From positions 1-28,574 of the forward strand of contig DUUZ01000040.1 in the NCBI GenBank assembly GCA_012841255.1: a DNA stretch of 28,574 bases. The letters are read 5' to 3'. The position numbers were made by a program, and so were the translations under genes. This stretch comes from Clostridiaceae bacterium. Its GTDB lineage: Bacteria > Bacillota > Clostridia > Saccharofermentanales > DTU023. Positions 1 through 7,856 of this stretch are shown piece after piece; the stretch's first letter is position 1; every line of letters begins with the position of its first letter. The notes below the pieces were generated by a model that saw only the letters and a list, made by a program, of their open reading frames with translations, was not told the DNA's origin and did not search any database.

Positions 1-423
1 CTCTCTGTGAAACAAAACATAGGCGGAGTTCGAGTTTGAGCGTGACAGCTGCTCTTCCAGCACCAATCGGCGGGTGCAGCTGAAGCTGTACTCGTAAAGA
101 TCATCATCAAGATATAGGGTGACAGCGAAATGGCTGGGCTTTTCCTGAAGCTTTACATCGTATTTATTGGGTTCAAGATTTCTTGACAGGAAATGATCGT
201 TCCAATTGGTGACAAAATTCTTCATAAATTCGATCGACGTGATGAATGCACTCTTTCCAGAAGCATTCCCCCCGAAAAGAATAGCATTGGGCAGAAGGCG
301 GATTCCGAACTTCTTAAGCCGGGTCAGACGCTCCCCATGCTGCTGCTCCTTGGTCGCCTGCAGGGACAAAGAGACGGGTTCTGTAAAAAGACGCCAGTTT
401 GAAACTGTAAAATCCAAGAGCAT
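1..423 (-). CDS. AAA family ATPase (AAA_15/AAA_21 type), N-terminal part only
   Basis: The reading frame starts with ATG at 423 behind a near-perfect Shine-Dalgarno (GAGGAGG, 5 bases away) and runs open off the window edge, giving 141 residues. It opens with LLDFTVSNWRLF, the usual first strand of AAA_15 ATPases related to the SMC/RecF/OLD group, and has a P-loop GGNASGKS at residues 51-58. Proteins of this family are normally 350-450 residues, so the Walker B, signature and any C-terminal effector domain lie outside the window. Family members occur in OLD-type nucleases, abortive-infection systems and many uncharacterised orphan loci, so no specific role can be given. It is divergent from the TIM-barrel gene at 563. 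The ATPase call is firm; the function is unknown. Confidence 0.85.
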   Translation of the reverse strand, partial: MLLDFTVSNWRLFTEPVSLSLQATKEQQHGERLTRLKKFGIRLLPNAILFGGNASGKSAFITSIEFMKNFVTNWNDHFLSRNLEPNKYDVKLQEKPSHFAVTLYLDDDLYEYSFSCTRRLVLEEQLSRSNSNSAYVLFHRE

Positions 424-434
424 AAGCACCTCCT

Positions 435-464
435 CGGACAGTTTACCGGATATAGTGATATAAT
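435..464 (+). promoter_or_regulatory. Predicted extended -10 promoter for the TIM-barrel gene
   Basis: A perfect -10 TATAAT (459-464) is preceded by TGA, making an extended -10 element. A partial -35 CGGACA lies at 435-440 with an 18-base spacer. It would give a leader of about 90 bases before the ATG at 563. Confidence 0.5.
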
Positions 465-468
465 TCAA
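440..468 (-). promoter_or_regulatory. Predicted promoter for the AAA ATPase
   Basis: On the minus strand there is a -35 TTGAAT (468-463), a 17-base spacer and a -10 TAAACT (445-440), ending 17 bases before the ATG at 423. It overlaps the plus-strand promoter at 435-464, so the two divergent genes may compete for polymerase. This is a prediction from consensus only. Confidence 0.45.
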
Positions 469-562
469 GAGACGATGCGAAAATATCGCGTCTTATGCCG
501 AACGGAATTCTCCGCTCTCAGATATCCTGGAGATGCGGGATGAACAGATAAGAGGAATGATA

Positions 563-1429
563 ATGCTGGATCACAATAGAAAATACGGAATTTTCACCTG
601 GTTCGGCTACGCCCGGCCCATGGAAGAGAAGCTGGATCTGATCAAAGCCGCAGGCTTCCATTCCGTGTGCAGCTGGTGGGGCGACAGCTTCAGCGGATTG
701 GACGGGCCCAAGGAAGAAATAGCCTTTCTTGCGGCCGCCAGAGGACTGCATTTGGAGAATGCCCACATGCCTTACGAAGAGCAGGATCTGCTCTGGCAGG
801 ATACAGAAGCCGGTGAGGATCTTCACAAGAAACTGGAGGCAGATATCTTGAAGGCCGCCGAGGTGGGCATCCCTGTCCTGGTGATCCATCCTTACCGGTC
901 AAGGCGGGTCCTCTTAGAAGGGCAAGAAGCTCTCTTCTTCCGGAGGGCCAGACAGCTGGGTGAGGCGGCCGGCCGTAGAGGGGTCCTTCTGGCCTGGGAG
1001 AATCTGAAAGAAAGCCGCCTGCTTCGCACTTTAATGGAAGAACTGGCAGATCAGGAGAATTCAGGTTTTTGCCTGGACACGGGCCACGCCAATATCAGCC
1101 GGGACGGTGCTCTTTCCCTCCTGACCGACTTTCCTGACAAGCTCTTTGCCCTCCACCTCCACGACAATGACGGAAAAGAGGACCAGCACCTCATGCCCGG
1201 CCAGGGCACTTTTCCCTGGCAAGATTTCATGGACAAGCTGAATAAGACGGAATACCAAGGATCTTTGATGTTGGAGTCTTCATATCCCTACGATGAAAAA
1301 AGAGCAGAGGAGCTGGGAAATCCCCCCTACCTGGAACCCGGCCTCCCGCCGGAGGAATACCTGCAAGAGGCTTTCGAATCTGTCTGCAGGCTTGATGCAG
1401 ACTGGAACTTTTCCGGAAGCCTGGGCTGA
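563..1429 (+). CDS. Xylose-isomerase-like TIM-barrel protein (AP_endonuc_2 superfamily)
   Basis: The predicted 288-residue protein has the pattern of the xylose isomerase-like/endonuclease IV TIM-barrel superfamily. Likely divalent-metal ligands appear in order: Glu in LAWENL, Asp and His in LDTGHAN, His in LHLHDNDG, and Glu in MLESSYP. Such proteins are sugar or inositol isomerases and epimerases, or less often nucleases; the substrate cannot be told. The ATG at 563 is preferred because AGAGGA lies 6 bases before it, while the in-frame ATGs at 533 and 557 have no correctly spaced ribosome binding site. It is a single gene, converging on the cobalamin operon with 22 bases between stop codons and no clear terminator. 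No sugar transporter or kinase is adjacent to narrow the substrate. Confidence 0.8.
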   Translation: MLDHNRKYGIFTWFGYARPMEEKLDLIKAAGFHSVCSWWGDSFSGLDGPKEEIAFLAAARGLHLENAHMPYEEQDLLWQDTEAGEDLHKKLEADILKAAEVGIPVLVIHPYRSRRVLLEGQEALFFRRARQLGEAAGRRGVLLAWENLKESRLLRTLMEELADQENSGFCLDTGHANISRDGALSLLTDFPDKLFALHLHDNDGKEDQHLMPGQGTFPWQDFMDKLNKTEYQGSLMLESSYPYDEKRAEELGNPPYLEPGLPPEEYLQEAFESVCRLDADWNFSGSLG

Positions 1430-1451
1430 TGAAAGCTGGCGCAGAGCTTGC

Positions 1452-2048
1452 CTATAGATGAAGAAGCGGCTGAAAGTCCGAAAAAAGCCCCTCCCTCTCC
1501 CAAAGCTCCGGGTCTACCGTAATGTCAAAGCCCTGAGCCAGGGGAACCGCCCAGTCAAAGAAAGATTTCCCGGGATCGGCAAAGCGGTGCATAACAGCCC
1601 GGATACTGCCGCCGTGGGCCACCACCGCCAAGAGGTCTTCCTGAGTCAGAAGTGCCCGGTCAACAAGGCCCCGGAAGGCCCCTTCGGCTCTTTTTTGAAA
1701 AGAAGGAAGATCCTCACCCCCGGGACAGGCCGTCATGCAGTGATTGTCCAGCCATTTCCGGTAGCGGGGGTCGTCCGTCATTTCATCAGCCGTCTTCCCC
1801 TCAAACTCCCCGAAATCCATCTCGGAAAGGCCGGGCACAATAATTTGCCGGGCATCAGGGAAGAAGAGTCTGGCCGTTTCACGGGCCCTTTGAAGCGGAC
1901 TGGTATAAACCTTATGGATATCGTCCCGGCTCCCGGTTCTCCTGGCGTCCCCGATTCCCTCATGACTTAAGGAGAGGTCCGTCCGTCCCCAGTAACGGCC
2001 TTCCCGGCTGCCGGGAACCGCAGCATGGCGAAGGAGGAGGATCCTCAT
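1452..2048 (-). CDS. cobC: Histidine phosphatase family protein, probable alpha-ribazole phosphatase
   Basis: This 198-residue protein belongs to the phosphoglycerate-mutase-like histidine phosphatases. The catalytic RH motif is at residues 7-8 (LLRHAAV instead of the usual LRHGxT). The phosphate-pocket segment SPLQRARETA and the second catalytic His in VAHGGS follow. As last gene of the B12 salvage operon it most likely removes the phosphate from alpha-ribazole-5'-phosphate or adenosylcobalamin-5'-phosphate, the CobC step. The ATG at 2048 overlaps the stop of the upstream gene (ATGA), which favours this start over an upstream in-frame extension. Substrate assignment rests on context, because these phosphatases cannot be separated by motif alone. 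Confidence 0.8.
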   Translation of the reverse strand: MRILLLRHAAVPGSREGRYWGRTDLSLSHEGIGDARRTGSRDDIHKVYTSPLQRARETARLFFPDARQIIVPGLSEMDFGEFEGKTADEMTDDPRYRKWLDNHCMTACPGGEDLPSFQKRAEGAFRGLVDRALLTQEDLLAVVAHGGSIRAVMHRFADPGKSFFDWAVPLAQGFDITVDPELWEREGLFSDFQPLLHL

Positions 2049-2398
2049 GAGAGGTCTTCTTTCAAAATAACGGGAATACCGCAGACCATGCGGACGACCT
2101 TTTCCGCCCGGGCGGCCAGCCGGCTGCAAAGGCGGCCGACCGCTTCCCTCCCGGCCCGGTCATGGGCCAGAGCTGGAATGATTCCGCTTCCCACCTCGTG
2201 GCAAACCACAAGGTCCTTCTCCAAAAGGGCATCGAAGAGGTCCATGGCTTTTTCAGGATGAGGGAAGACCAGGTTCTGAAGATTATAGAGAACAGGCCGC
2301 TCATCCATGACCGCATCCGCCACCATGGAATCCTCATAGCCCAGTTCCCGGACATAGTCTCTTTTTCCCGAGCCGACACCGCCGATTACAAGGATCAT
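2045..2398 (-). CDS. Short CobU/CobP-like P-loop protein (second paralogue in the operon)
   Basis: This 117-residue protein starts MILVIGGVGSGKRDY, a P-loop like that of CobU (adenosylcobinamide kinase/guanylyltransferase) but with Arg in place of the Ser/Thr after the P-loop Lys. It keeps a CobU-like central strand (VCHEVGSGIIP, matching VTNEVGSDGYP in the full-length CobU of this operon) and the C-terminal GIPVILKEDLS, which matches GIPLVLKGELP there. It lacks the segment that carries the guanylylated His in full CobU (about 173 residues). It overlaps cobS and the phosphatase gene by four bases each, so translational coupling is likely. Short proteins of this kind are commonly annotated as CobU. 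Whether this one has kinase or transferase activity, or instead assists CobU, cannot be told from sequence. Confidence 0.75.
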   Translation of the reverse strand: MILVIGGVGSGKRDYVRELGYEDSMVADAVMDERPVLYNLQNLVFPHPEKAMDLFDALLEKDLVVCHEVGSGIIPALAHDRAGREAVGRLCSRLAARAEKVVRMVCGIPVILKEDLS

Positions 2399-3159
2399 AG
2401 AACAACCGTCCTTCCGATTAAGACTAAAAGAATCAGCTCTGTCATCTGAAGCCAATAGCCGGCCAGATCACCGTTCATGCCGCCAAAGTGCCTGACGGAT
2501 ATCTGCCGGATATGAAGCGAATACAAGAGGACCAGGGCGGCGGGGATTAAAGCCGGCCAGCCTGAGGTCCAGTAAAGACCCGCCAGAGTCAGAAGCAGCC
2601 AGAAGATAAGGGCAGCCGTTACAGGTCCCCTTTTAGCCGCCTTCGAAAGAGAGGCAAAGAAACCATCTTCTCTGGCCGCAGGATAATAAACAAGTCCGAA
2701 AGCCACCAGGGTCCGGCCAAGGACATGGGCCAGTCCCAGGGCAGCCAGCTTTTTGGGATCTGGCGGCCACTCTGAGGCAAACGCCAGGTAGGCCGCCATA
2801 TAGGCCGCCAGGGAGATGATGGCAAAGGCGCCGGTTCTGGGATCTGCCAGGATTTCCTGTTTCTTCTCCATGGGTGCCCGGCTGGCCAGGGCGTCAGCGG
2901 TATCGCAAAAACCGTCCAGATGGATACCGCCCGTCACGGCCAGGGGAATCAGGGTCAGGCCGGCTGCAAAAACGAAAGTACCAAATGCCAGGATCCGGCT
3001 GAGCCAAAGCCAGGCCTGCAGCAGGAGGCCGATAAGAACCCCGACCAGGGGGAAGGCCGCCGGCAGGTAGCGCATATTGTCTTCCGACCAGTCCAGTTTG
3101 GGCATGGGGAGCTTGGTGAAGAAGGCCAGGGCCAGGCTGATGGAGCGGAGTATTCTCAC
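2395..3159 (-). CDS. cobS: Adenosylcobinamide-GDP ribazoletransferase (cobalamin synthase)
   Basis: CobS joins adenosylcobinamide-GDP to alpha-ribazole (or its phosphate), forming the lower nucleotide loop at the membrane. The 254-residue protein is very hydrophobic with several membrane segments. It has the family start FFTKLPMP and the acidic metal-binding stretch HLDGFCDTADAL followed by EILADPRTGAFA, the standard CobS signature. The GTG start at 3159 overlaps the cobU stop (GTGA) and the stop overlaps the next gene (ATGA), so the segment is tightly coupled. Length is normal for the family. Confidence 0.95.
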   Translation of the reverse strand: MRILRSISLALAFFTKLPMPKLDWSEDNMRYLPAAFPLVGVLIGLLLQAWLWLSRILAFGTFVFAAGLTLIPLAVTGGIHLDGFCDTADALASRAPMEKKQEILADPRTGAFAIISLAAYMAAYLAFASEWPPDPKKLAALGLAHVLGRTLVAFGLVYYPAAREDGFFASLSKAAKRGPVTAALIFWLLLTLAGLYWTSGWPALIPAALVLLYSLHIRQISVRHFGGMNGDLAGYWLQMTELILLVLIGRTVVL

Positions 3160-3677
3160 GGCAGCTCTCCTTTCAGGACCAGGGGGATCCCGGCTGCAAG
3201 TTCCGCCAGGCTATCAAAGCGGGCGGCGAATGCCCTGTTCAGCCGGCCCAGGAGCTGGATATAGGCCTGGGTTCCCGGGCCGTACGGATAACCGTCACTT
3301 CCCACTTCATTGGTGACCAGGATCAGGTTCCGGCTTTTCTTTTCCAGCTCTTCCAGGTCATCCAGAATCTTATTATAGACGTCCAGCATCCGGCCTTCCC
3401 GGTCGAACATTTCATTGGCCAGGAGATTGCAGAGGCATTCGACCAGGATGGTTCCGGCTTCATCAAAATCAAGTCCGCCCAGGTCTTTGGGTCTTTCGAT
3501 GGTGATGAAGCCCTTGCCTGCCCGCATCCCCTGGTGCCGGATGACCTTCTTTCGGGCCTCTTCATCCATGACTTCCATGGTGGCGATGTAATAATGGGGC
3601 GGGGGAAGCAAAAGAGAGAGTTTCTCCGCATAAGTGGACTTCCCTGAAGCCGAACCGCCTGTCAGAAGAATACGCAC
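3156..3677 (-). CDS. cobU: Adenosylcobinamide kinase/adenosylcobinamide-phosphate guanylyltransferase
   Basis: CobU phosphorylates adenosylcobinamide and then transfers GMP to it, making the activated substrate of CobS. The 173-residue protein has a P-loop GGSASGKST at residues 7-15. The IRHQGMR segment supplies the His expected to carry the GMP intermediate, and TNEVGSDGYP is the conserved central strand. Its length equals typical CobU proteins. The GTG start is 7 bases after the cobT stop. A second, shorter relative lies two genes downstream. Confidence 0.93.
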   Translation of the reverse strand: MRILLTGGSASGKSTYAEKLSLLLPPPHYYIATMEVMDEEARKKVIRHQGMRAGKGFITIERPKDLGGLDFDEAGTILVECLCNLLANEMFDREGRMLDVYNKILDDLEELEKKSRNLILVTNEVGSDGYPYGPGTQAYIQLLGRLNRAFAARFDSLAELAAGIPLVLKGELP

Positions 3678-3684
3678 GGTGCTC

Positions 3685-4734
3685 TCACATCCCGATGTCT
3701 TCGAAGGTCATCAGACTCTTGTAGACAGCCAGCGCCATGTCAATCAGGGGAAGGGCGGCAACCGCTCCCGTGCCTTCGCCCAGCCTCATCTTGGCACGGA
3801 TCAGGGGGGAGAGACCCAGGGCTCCCAGGACCGCTTCGCCTGCCGGTTCGGCAGACTGGTGGCTGGCCAGCATAAAGTCTTGGGAAGTGGGGCAGAATCT
3901 GGAAGCCAGCAAGGCGGCGACCCCGCTGATCAGGCCGTCAATCAGCACCGGGATCCCGCATAGGGCAGCTCCCAGGAAGACGCCGCAAAGGGCGGCGATG
4001 TCAAAACCTCCCAATTTGTGCAGCAGGTCCAGAGGATCGTCCGGATCCGGATTGTTGACTTCGATCGCCTTTCTAATGGCCTGAATTTTGCGGTTCAGTC
4101 CCTCATCATCCAGACCGGCCCCCCGGCCGGTGACAGCTTGGGGGGATAGTCCCAGGAGCTGCGAGGCCAGAGCGCTTGAGGTGGTCGTATTGCCGATTCC
4201 CATTTCCCCTGTGACCAGGATGTCATAGCCCAGGGCCTTCATATCTGAAACAAGTTCCACCCCCGCGAGGATGGCCTCTTGCGCCTCTTGGCGGCTCATG
4301 GCGGGGCCCAGGGTCATATCGGCCGTACCTGCGGCAATCCGGCGGTCCAGGATGCTGCTTTTCTCCAAAGGCCGAAACATTCCCATGTCTACGGTGATGA
4401 CATCGGCACCCGCCTGGTCGGCCATGATGCAGACCGAGGACCGGCCGGCTGCAATAAAACTTGCCATGACGGCTGTGATTTCCCCGGGCGTTCCGGCAAC
4501 TCCCTGGGCCAGGACGCCGTTGTCGGCACACATGACCAGGACGGCCCGTTTCCCGATGCTGACATCCGCCCGCCTTTGGATGCCGGCCAGGCGGACGATT
4601 GTATCCTCCAGCAGGCCCAGGCTGCCGACGGGTTTGGCGATGCTGTTCCAGCGGGCCCGGGCCTGGCCCATGGCTTCAGAGTCCGACCCTTGGACACTTT
4701 CGAGACTTTTAATCAGAGTATTCCAGTTTTGCAT
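3685..4734 (-). CDS. cobT: Nicotinate-nucleotide-dimethylbenzimidazole phosphoribosyltransferase
   Basis: CobT makes alpha-ribazole-5'-phosphate from nicotinate mononucleotide and a lower-ligand base such as dimethylbenzimidazole. The 349-residue protein has the usual length and motifs: KPVGSLG (34-40), GEMGIGNTTTSSA (176-188) and GEGTGA with the presumed catalytic Glu at 320. The family ADHGV motif reads ADNGV here (70-74). The ATG at 4734 follows an AAAGGA ribosome binding site and lies 12 bases after btuD. The actual lower-ligand base cannot be inferred. Confidence 0.95.
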   Translation of the reverse strand: MQNWNTLIKSLESVQGSDSEAMGQARARWNSIAKPVGSLGLLEDTIVRLAGIQRRADVSIGKRAVLVMCADNGVLAQGVAGTPGEITAVMASFIAAGRSSVCIMADQAGADVITVDMGMFRPLEKSSILDRRIAAGTADMTLGPAMSRQEAQEAILAGVELVSDMKALGYDILVTGEMGIGNTTTSSALASQLLGLSPQAVTGRGAGLDDEGLNRKIQAIRKAIEVNNPDPDDPLDLLHKLGGFDIAALCGVFLGAALCGIPVLIDGLISGVAALLASRFCPTSQDFMLASHQSAEPAGEAVLGALGLSPLIRAKMRLGEGTGAVAALPLIDMALAVYKSLMTFEDIGM

Positions 4735-4746
4735 TCTTGATCCTTT

Positions 4747-5505
4747 TTATCTTTGCCATTGTGACAGCATGTCCCGCATCCAGGCGAAGACATCCATGCC
4801 GTAGACCCGGTTCAGGTTTTCCTCCGTCAGGACCTCCTGGATGGGGCCCCGGGCCTCCAGCCGGCCCTTGTCCAAAAGGAGAGCCCGGCTGCCGTAGGCC
4901 CGGGCGGGTCCCAGATCGTGGACGACCGAGACGATGGCCCGGCCGGGTGATTTCAGCCATTCTTTCAACAGGCCGAAGGTTTGCTTCTGATAGACCAGAT
5001 CCAGGTGGTTGGTCGGTTCATCCAGAAGGAGGAGGCTGGGGTTCTGAGCCAGGAGCTGGGCCAGGAAGACCCGCTGGATCTCTCCCCCCGAAAGAGTCAG
5101 GACGGATTGTCCGAGGAGGGGCCCCAGACCCGTCATTTCAACAGCCTCCCGGACATAGGTTTCATCCTCTTCCCGGGGCCTGGAAAAGATTCCCGGTGTG
5201 TAGGCATAGCGGCCCAGACGGATGACTTCCTCCACCGTAAAGGAATAGTTGAAATAGTGATGCTGGGAGAGAATGCCCAGGAGCCGGGCCCGCTCATGAG
5301 CCTTATAACTCCGGATATCCCGGCCCGCAAGATCGATGCTGCCGGTATAGGGGGCGCCCTGGGCCACGGCGTTGATGATGGTGCTCTTGCCGGCCCCGTT
5401 GGGCCCCGCGACCATGAGCCAGTCCCCTTCTTCCACATGGAAACTGACCTGATCCAGGATGGTCAGATCGCCATAGCGGACGGTCAGATCCTTGACCTTA
5501 AGCAT
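4747..5505 (-). CDS. btuD: Corrinoid (B12-type) ABC transporter ATP-binding protein
   Basis: This 252-residue ATPase powers the BtuC permease. It has Walker A GPNGAGKST (34-42), the signature LSGGE (138-142), Walker B LLLLDEPT (158-165) and the His of VVHDLG, in the arrangement of the iron-siderophore/cobalamin (FecE/BtuD) family. The start at ATG 5505 lies 8 bases inside the end of btuC. A longer in-frame extension exists but has no family similarity at its N-terminus. On sequence alone it could serve siderophores, but the riboswitch and cob genes argue for corrinoids. Confidence 0.9.
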   Translation of the reverse strand: MLKVKDLTVRYGDLTILDQVSFHVEEGDWLMVAGPNGAGKSTIINAVAQGAPYTGSIDLAGRDIRSYKAHERARLLGILSQHHYFNYSFTVEEVIRLGRYAYTPGIFSRPREEDETYVREAVEMTGLGPLLGQSVLTLSGGEIQRVFLAQLLAQNPSLLLLDEPTNHLDLVYQKQTFGLLKEWLKSPGRAIVSVVHDLGPARAYGSRALLLDKGRLEARGPIQEVLTEENLNRVYGMDVFAWMRDMLSQWQR

Positions 5506-6538
5506 GGCCGGTTTTCCTGGCTCTATGGAAGATGAAGACAAAGACGATGGCTCCCACAAAAGAGGTGACAACGCCCAGAGGCAACTCAACTGGATTCAGC
5601 AGCATGCGGGCCAGGAGGTCAGCCAGCATGAGGAAGATGGCGCCGCCGAAAAGCGAGGCGGGGAAGAGCTTCTTGTGGTTGGGTCCCGTGATCATGCGGA
5701 CCATGTGAGGGGTGACAAGGCCGACAAAGCCGATGGTTCCGCCGATGGAGACGGAAACACCGATGAGAACCGAGACGGAGATCATGACGGTCAGCTTGAC
5801 CCTCCTGGTATTGATGCCGATATGGCGGGCATTATCCTCGCCGATGGCGAAGGCATTCAGTTCCCGTGCATGGAGCAGGATGACGCCCCCGAAGACCAAA
5901 AGGGCCCCGAGGAGAATGAGGGCGTTGCCGTAGCTGCTGCCATTCAGACTCCCCATGGTCCAGAAGGTGATCTGACGGACCCGGTCGGAGGCGTAGGTGA
6001 TGATGAAGGACATGATGCTGGACACAAACATGGAATAGATAACCCCGATCAGGATGATGGTGTTGGTCGATAGCGAGTAATCCAGCCGGTAGGCCAGAGC
6101 CAGGATGATGATCAGGGAGAGAAAGGCGAAAAGAATGGCCATGACCATGGTCCCCGCGAAGGGCAGGGAGGGCATGGTGATCCCGAAGGCGATTGCGATG
6201 ACAGCCCCCAGGGAGGCTCCGGAGGAAACCCCCAAAGTGGATCCGTCAGCCAGGGGATTGCGGAGGAGTCCCTGCATGGCGCCGCCGCAAAGAGAGAGGG
6301 CAGCCCCTGTCAGGGCAACCGAGAGAACCCGGGGCAGACGGACCGCCAGGATGATGGAGGGTGAAACGGCTGTTTCAGGCAGGGGAAGTCTCCAAAGGGC
6401 ATTCCAGATCAGGGTCACGGTGTCGGGGAGGGGCACGCGGACAGAGCCCAGCGACACGGAGACCGCAAAAGTCACGAACGTGAGGCCGGCAAAGAGAAGA
6501 TATTCAAAGGGGCGAAAGCCCTCCCGTCTCTTGTGCAT
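5498..6538 (-). CDS. btuC: Corrinoid (B12-type) ABC transporter permease
   Basis: This 346-residue FecCD-family permease has about ten hydrophobic segments. It carries the family stretches VRLPRVL, GGAMQGLLRNPLADGSTLGVSSGASLG (about residues 85-111), and GFVGLVTPHMVR near the C-terminus. It forms the membrane channel for the BtuF-delivered substrate. The ATG at 6538 is preceded by GGAGG at 5 bases, placed directly after a strong hairpin. The gene overlaps btuD by 8 bases. Substrate is inferred from the riboswitch and neighbours. Confidence 0.9.
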   Translation of the reverse strand: MHKRREGFRPFEYLLFAGLTFVTFAVSVSLGSVRVPLPDTVTLIWNALWRLPLPETAVSPSIILAVRLPRVLSVALTGAALSLCGGAMQGLLRNPLADGSTLGVSSGASLGAVIAIAFGITMPSLPFAGTMVMAILFAFLSLIIILALAYRLDYSLSTNTIILIGVIYSMFVSSIMSFIITYASDRVRQITFWTMGSLNGSSYGNALILLGALLVFGGVILLHARELNAFAIGEDNARHIGINTRRVKLTVMISVSVLIGVSVSIGGTIGFVGLVTPHMVRMITGPNHKKLFPASLFGGAIFLMLADLLARMLLNPVELPLGVVTSFVGAIVFVFIFHRARKTGHA

Positions 6539-6550
6539 GGTGTCCTCCAG

Positions 6551-6576
6551 GGCCGGCGGGTATCCCCCCGCCGGCC
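6551..6576 (-). other. Strong hairpin between btuF and btuC
   Basis: A 10-base-pair perfect stem (GGCCGGCGGG with CCCGCCGGCC) closes a 6-base loop in the 50-base btuF-btuC gap, ending just before the btuC Shine-Dalgarno. There is no U-run, so it is not a classic terminator. It is well placed to protect the btuF 3' end from exonuclease and so raise binding-protein levels over permease levels. That role is inference from position. Confidence 0.65.
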
Positions 6577-6588
6577 TTGTTTCTTTAA

Positions 6589-7590
6589 TCAGGCGGCTTC
6601 ATCCAGGACCGATTCGTGGTCCATGATGAAATCGAAGAGCATTCTGGCGCCCTCGGCCAGACGGGGTCCGGGCCGGGACAGTTCATTGTCGGGCAGATTG
6701 AGGACCAGGCCGTTTTTGACGGCGCTGACTGTATCCCAGCCGGTCCGTGCAAGAATTTCGTCAACCGGCTCAGGGCCTTCCCCGAAGTACATGGAGATGG
6801 TCAGGATCAGGTCGGGATCCCGCTCCAAGACCTGCTCCTCGGAGATCTCGCTCCAGCCGCTGATATCGGCAAAAGCGTTGTCGAGGCCGATCAGATTTGC
6901 AATTTCATCCATGAAAGTCCCCTGGCCGGCAGTCCAAAGTCCCCATTCCAGCGGGGAGACTTCAAAGTAGATGCCTTTGCCGGAAAGACTCTCTGCCATG
7001 ACCGCAACTTCATCAAATGTGGTCTTCATGGAGGTGATGACCGCTTGCGCTTCCGCGTCTTTGCCCATCAGGCTACCGATCATGGTGATGGCCGTGTAGA
7101 CTCCCTCGATATCCATGGCGTCGGAGACCACGCACTTGATGCCGGCGGCCTCAAGTGCGGCCACCTGCTCTTCGGACTGGGCCATGGTGCTCATGAGGAG
7201 AATCTGCGGATCAAGGTCAATGATCTGTTCCAGGTTGGTTTCAGCCCCGGACTGGACGGCCGGGACTTCCAGGACTTCCGCCGGATAATCGCAGTACTCC
7301 CCCCGGCCGACCAGGGCATCCCCGGCTCCGATGGCGTAGAGGATCTCACAGTCGGCGGCTGTGAGTGCCACCACCCGGCTGGCCGGTTCGTCCAGCGTGA
7401 TGGTCCGGCCGGTCATGTCGGTCACTGTAATGGACTGATCTGCCGGTTCCGTGGACTGGACCGGATGGCTTTCCGCAGGAGCCGATTCCGATTGCGAAGG
7501 GTCCGGCGTTTCGGGCTTGGCGCATCCTGCAATCAACAGGGCGATCAGGATCAGCCCCGAGAGGATGGTCAGAAGTTTCTTGTGTTTCAT
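6589..7590 (-). CDS. btuF: Corrinoid ABC transporter substrate-binding lipoprotein
   Basis: This 333-residue PF01497-type periplasmic-binding protein begins with a lipoprotein signal: positively charged MKHKK, a hydrophobic core, and the lipobox IAGC with Cys at 23. A low-complexity Pro/Ser/Glu-rich linker follows up to about residue 50. The core includes VTDMTGRTITLDEPASRVV and a two-lobe pattern typical of BtuF/FecB proteins. It is the first gene of the corrinoid operon, 49 bases downstream of the riboswitch terminator, with a GAAAGGGG ribosome binding site. The substrate (cobalamin or cobinamide) is inferred from the cobalamin riboswitch and salvage genes. Confidence 0.9.
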   Translation of the reverse strand: MKHKKLLTILSGLILIALLIAGCAKPETPDPSQSESAPAESHPVQSTEPADQSITVTDMTGRTITLDEPASRVVALTAADCEILYAIGAGDALVGRGEYCDYPAEVLEVPAVQSGAETNLEQIIDLDPQILLMSTMAQSEEQVAALEAAGIKCVVSDAMDIEGVYTAITMIGSLMGKDAEAQAVITSMKTTFDEVAVMAESLSGKGIYFEVSPLEWGLWTAGQGTFMDEIANLIGLDNAFADISGWSEISEEQVLERDPDLILTISMYFGEGPEPVDEILARTGWDTVSAVKNGLVLNLPDNELSRPGPRLAEGARMLFDFIMDHESVLDEAA

Positions 7591-7639
7591 GGGTGTAAAA
7601 CCCCTTTCAAATATTCAAATGAACATAATGGAAGGAGTC

Positions 7640-7666
7640 AAAAAAGCTCCTTGGACCAAGGAGCTT
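7640..7666 (-). terminator. Intrinsic terminator of the cobalamin riboswitch
   Basis: A near-perfect palindrome (AAGCTCCTTGG, one base, then CCAAGGAGCTT) is followed on the minus strand by six U residues. It lies between the riboswitch aptamer and btuF, so it is the likely expression platform: cobalamin binding should favour termination. Confidence 0.9.
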
Positions 7667-7704
7667 CTCTTATGCAAATAGCTCTCCCCGCCCCCCAAGT
7701 GGAT

Positions 7705-7836
7705 AATGTGTAATCAGGTAGCCCGACTTAGTCTGCCCTGTAAGGCTGAGACATCACGGTTATTGGGATAGTTCGGAATTCTCATCCGATTCCCCCCGGA
7801 ATCTTTACGATTCCGCGCCGAAGCGAAAAACACACG
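7705..7836 (-). ncRNA. Cobalamin riboswitch (divergent)
   Basis: The minus-strand leader of btuF contains the core order of a cobalamin riboswitch: a G-rich segment leading to AATCGGATGAGAATTCCG, then CAATAACCGTGATG, then a B12-box-like AGTCGGGCTACCTGATT near 7713-7729. Ends were set by a possible closing stem, GTGTGT (7835-7830) with ACACAT (7711-7706). The B12 box departs from the common AGCCAGGAGACCTGCC, so the match is by layout as much as by sequence. A promoter lies just upstream and a terminator 38 bases downstream, and the operon it precedes is corrinoid transport and salvage, which fits end-product repression. Confidence 0.85.
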
Positions 7837-7856
7837 CTATATTCATTTGTAACTTC

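Noticed and set aside
471..493. Inverted repeat in the leader of the TIM-barrel gene
   Set aside because: Pairing needs a three-base bulge and there is no U-run or conserved riboswitch core.
5498..6073. Long plus-strand ORFs opposite btuC, cob, lysine importer and grd genes
   Set aside because: They are antisense shadows of well-supported minus-strand genes, with repetitive composition and no family features.
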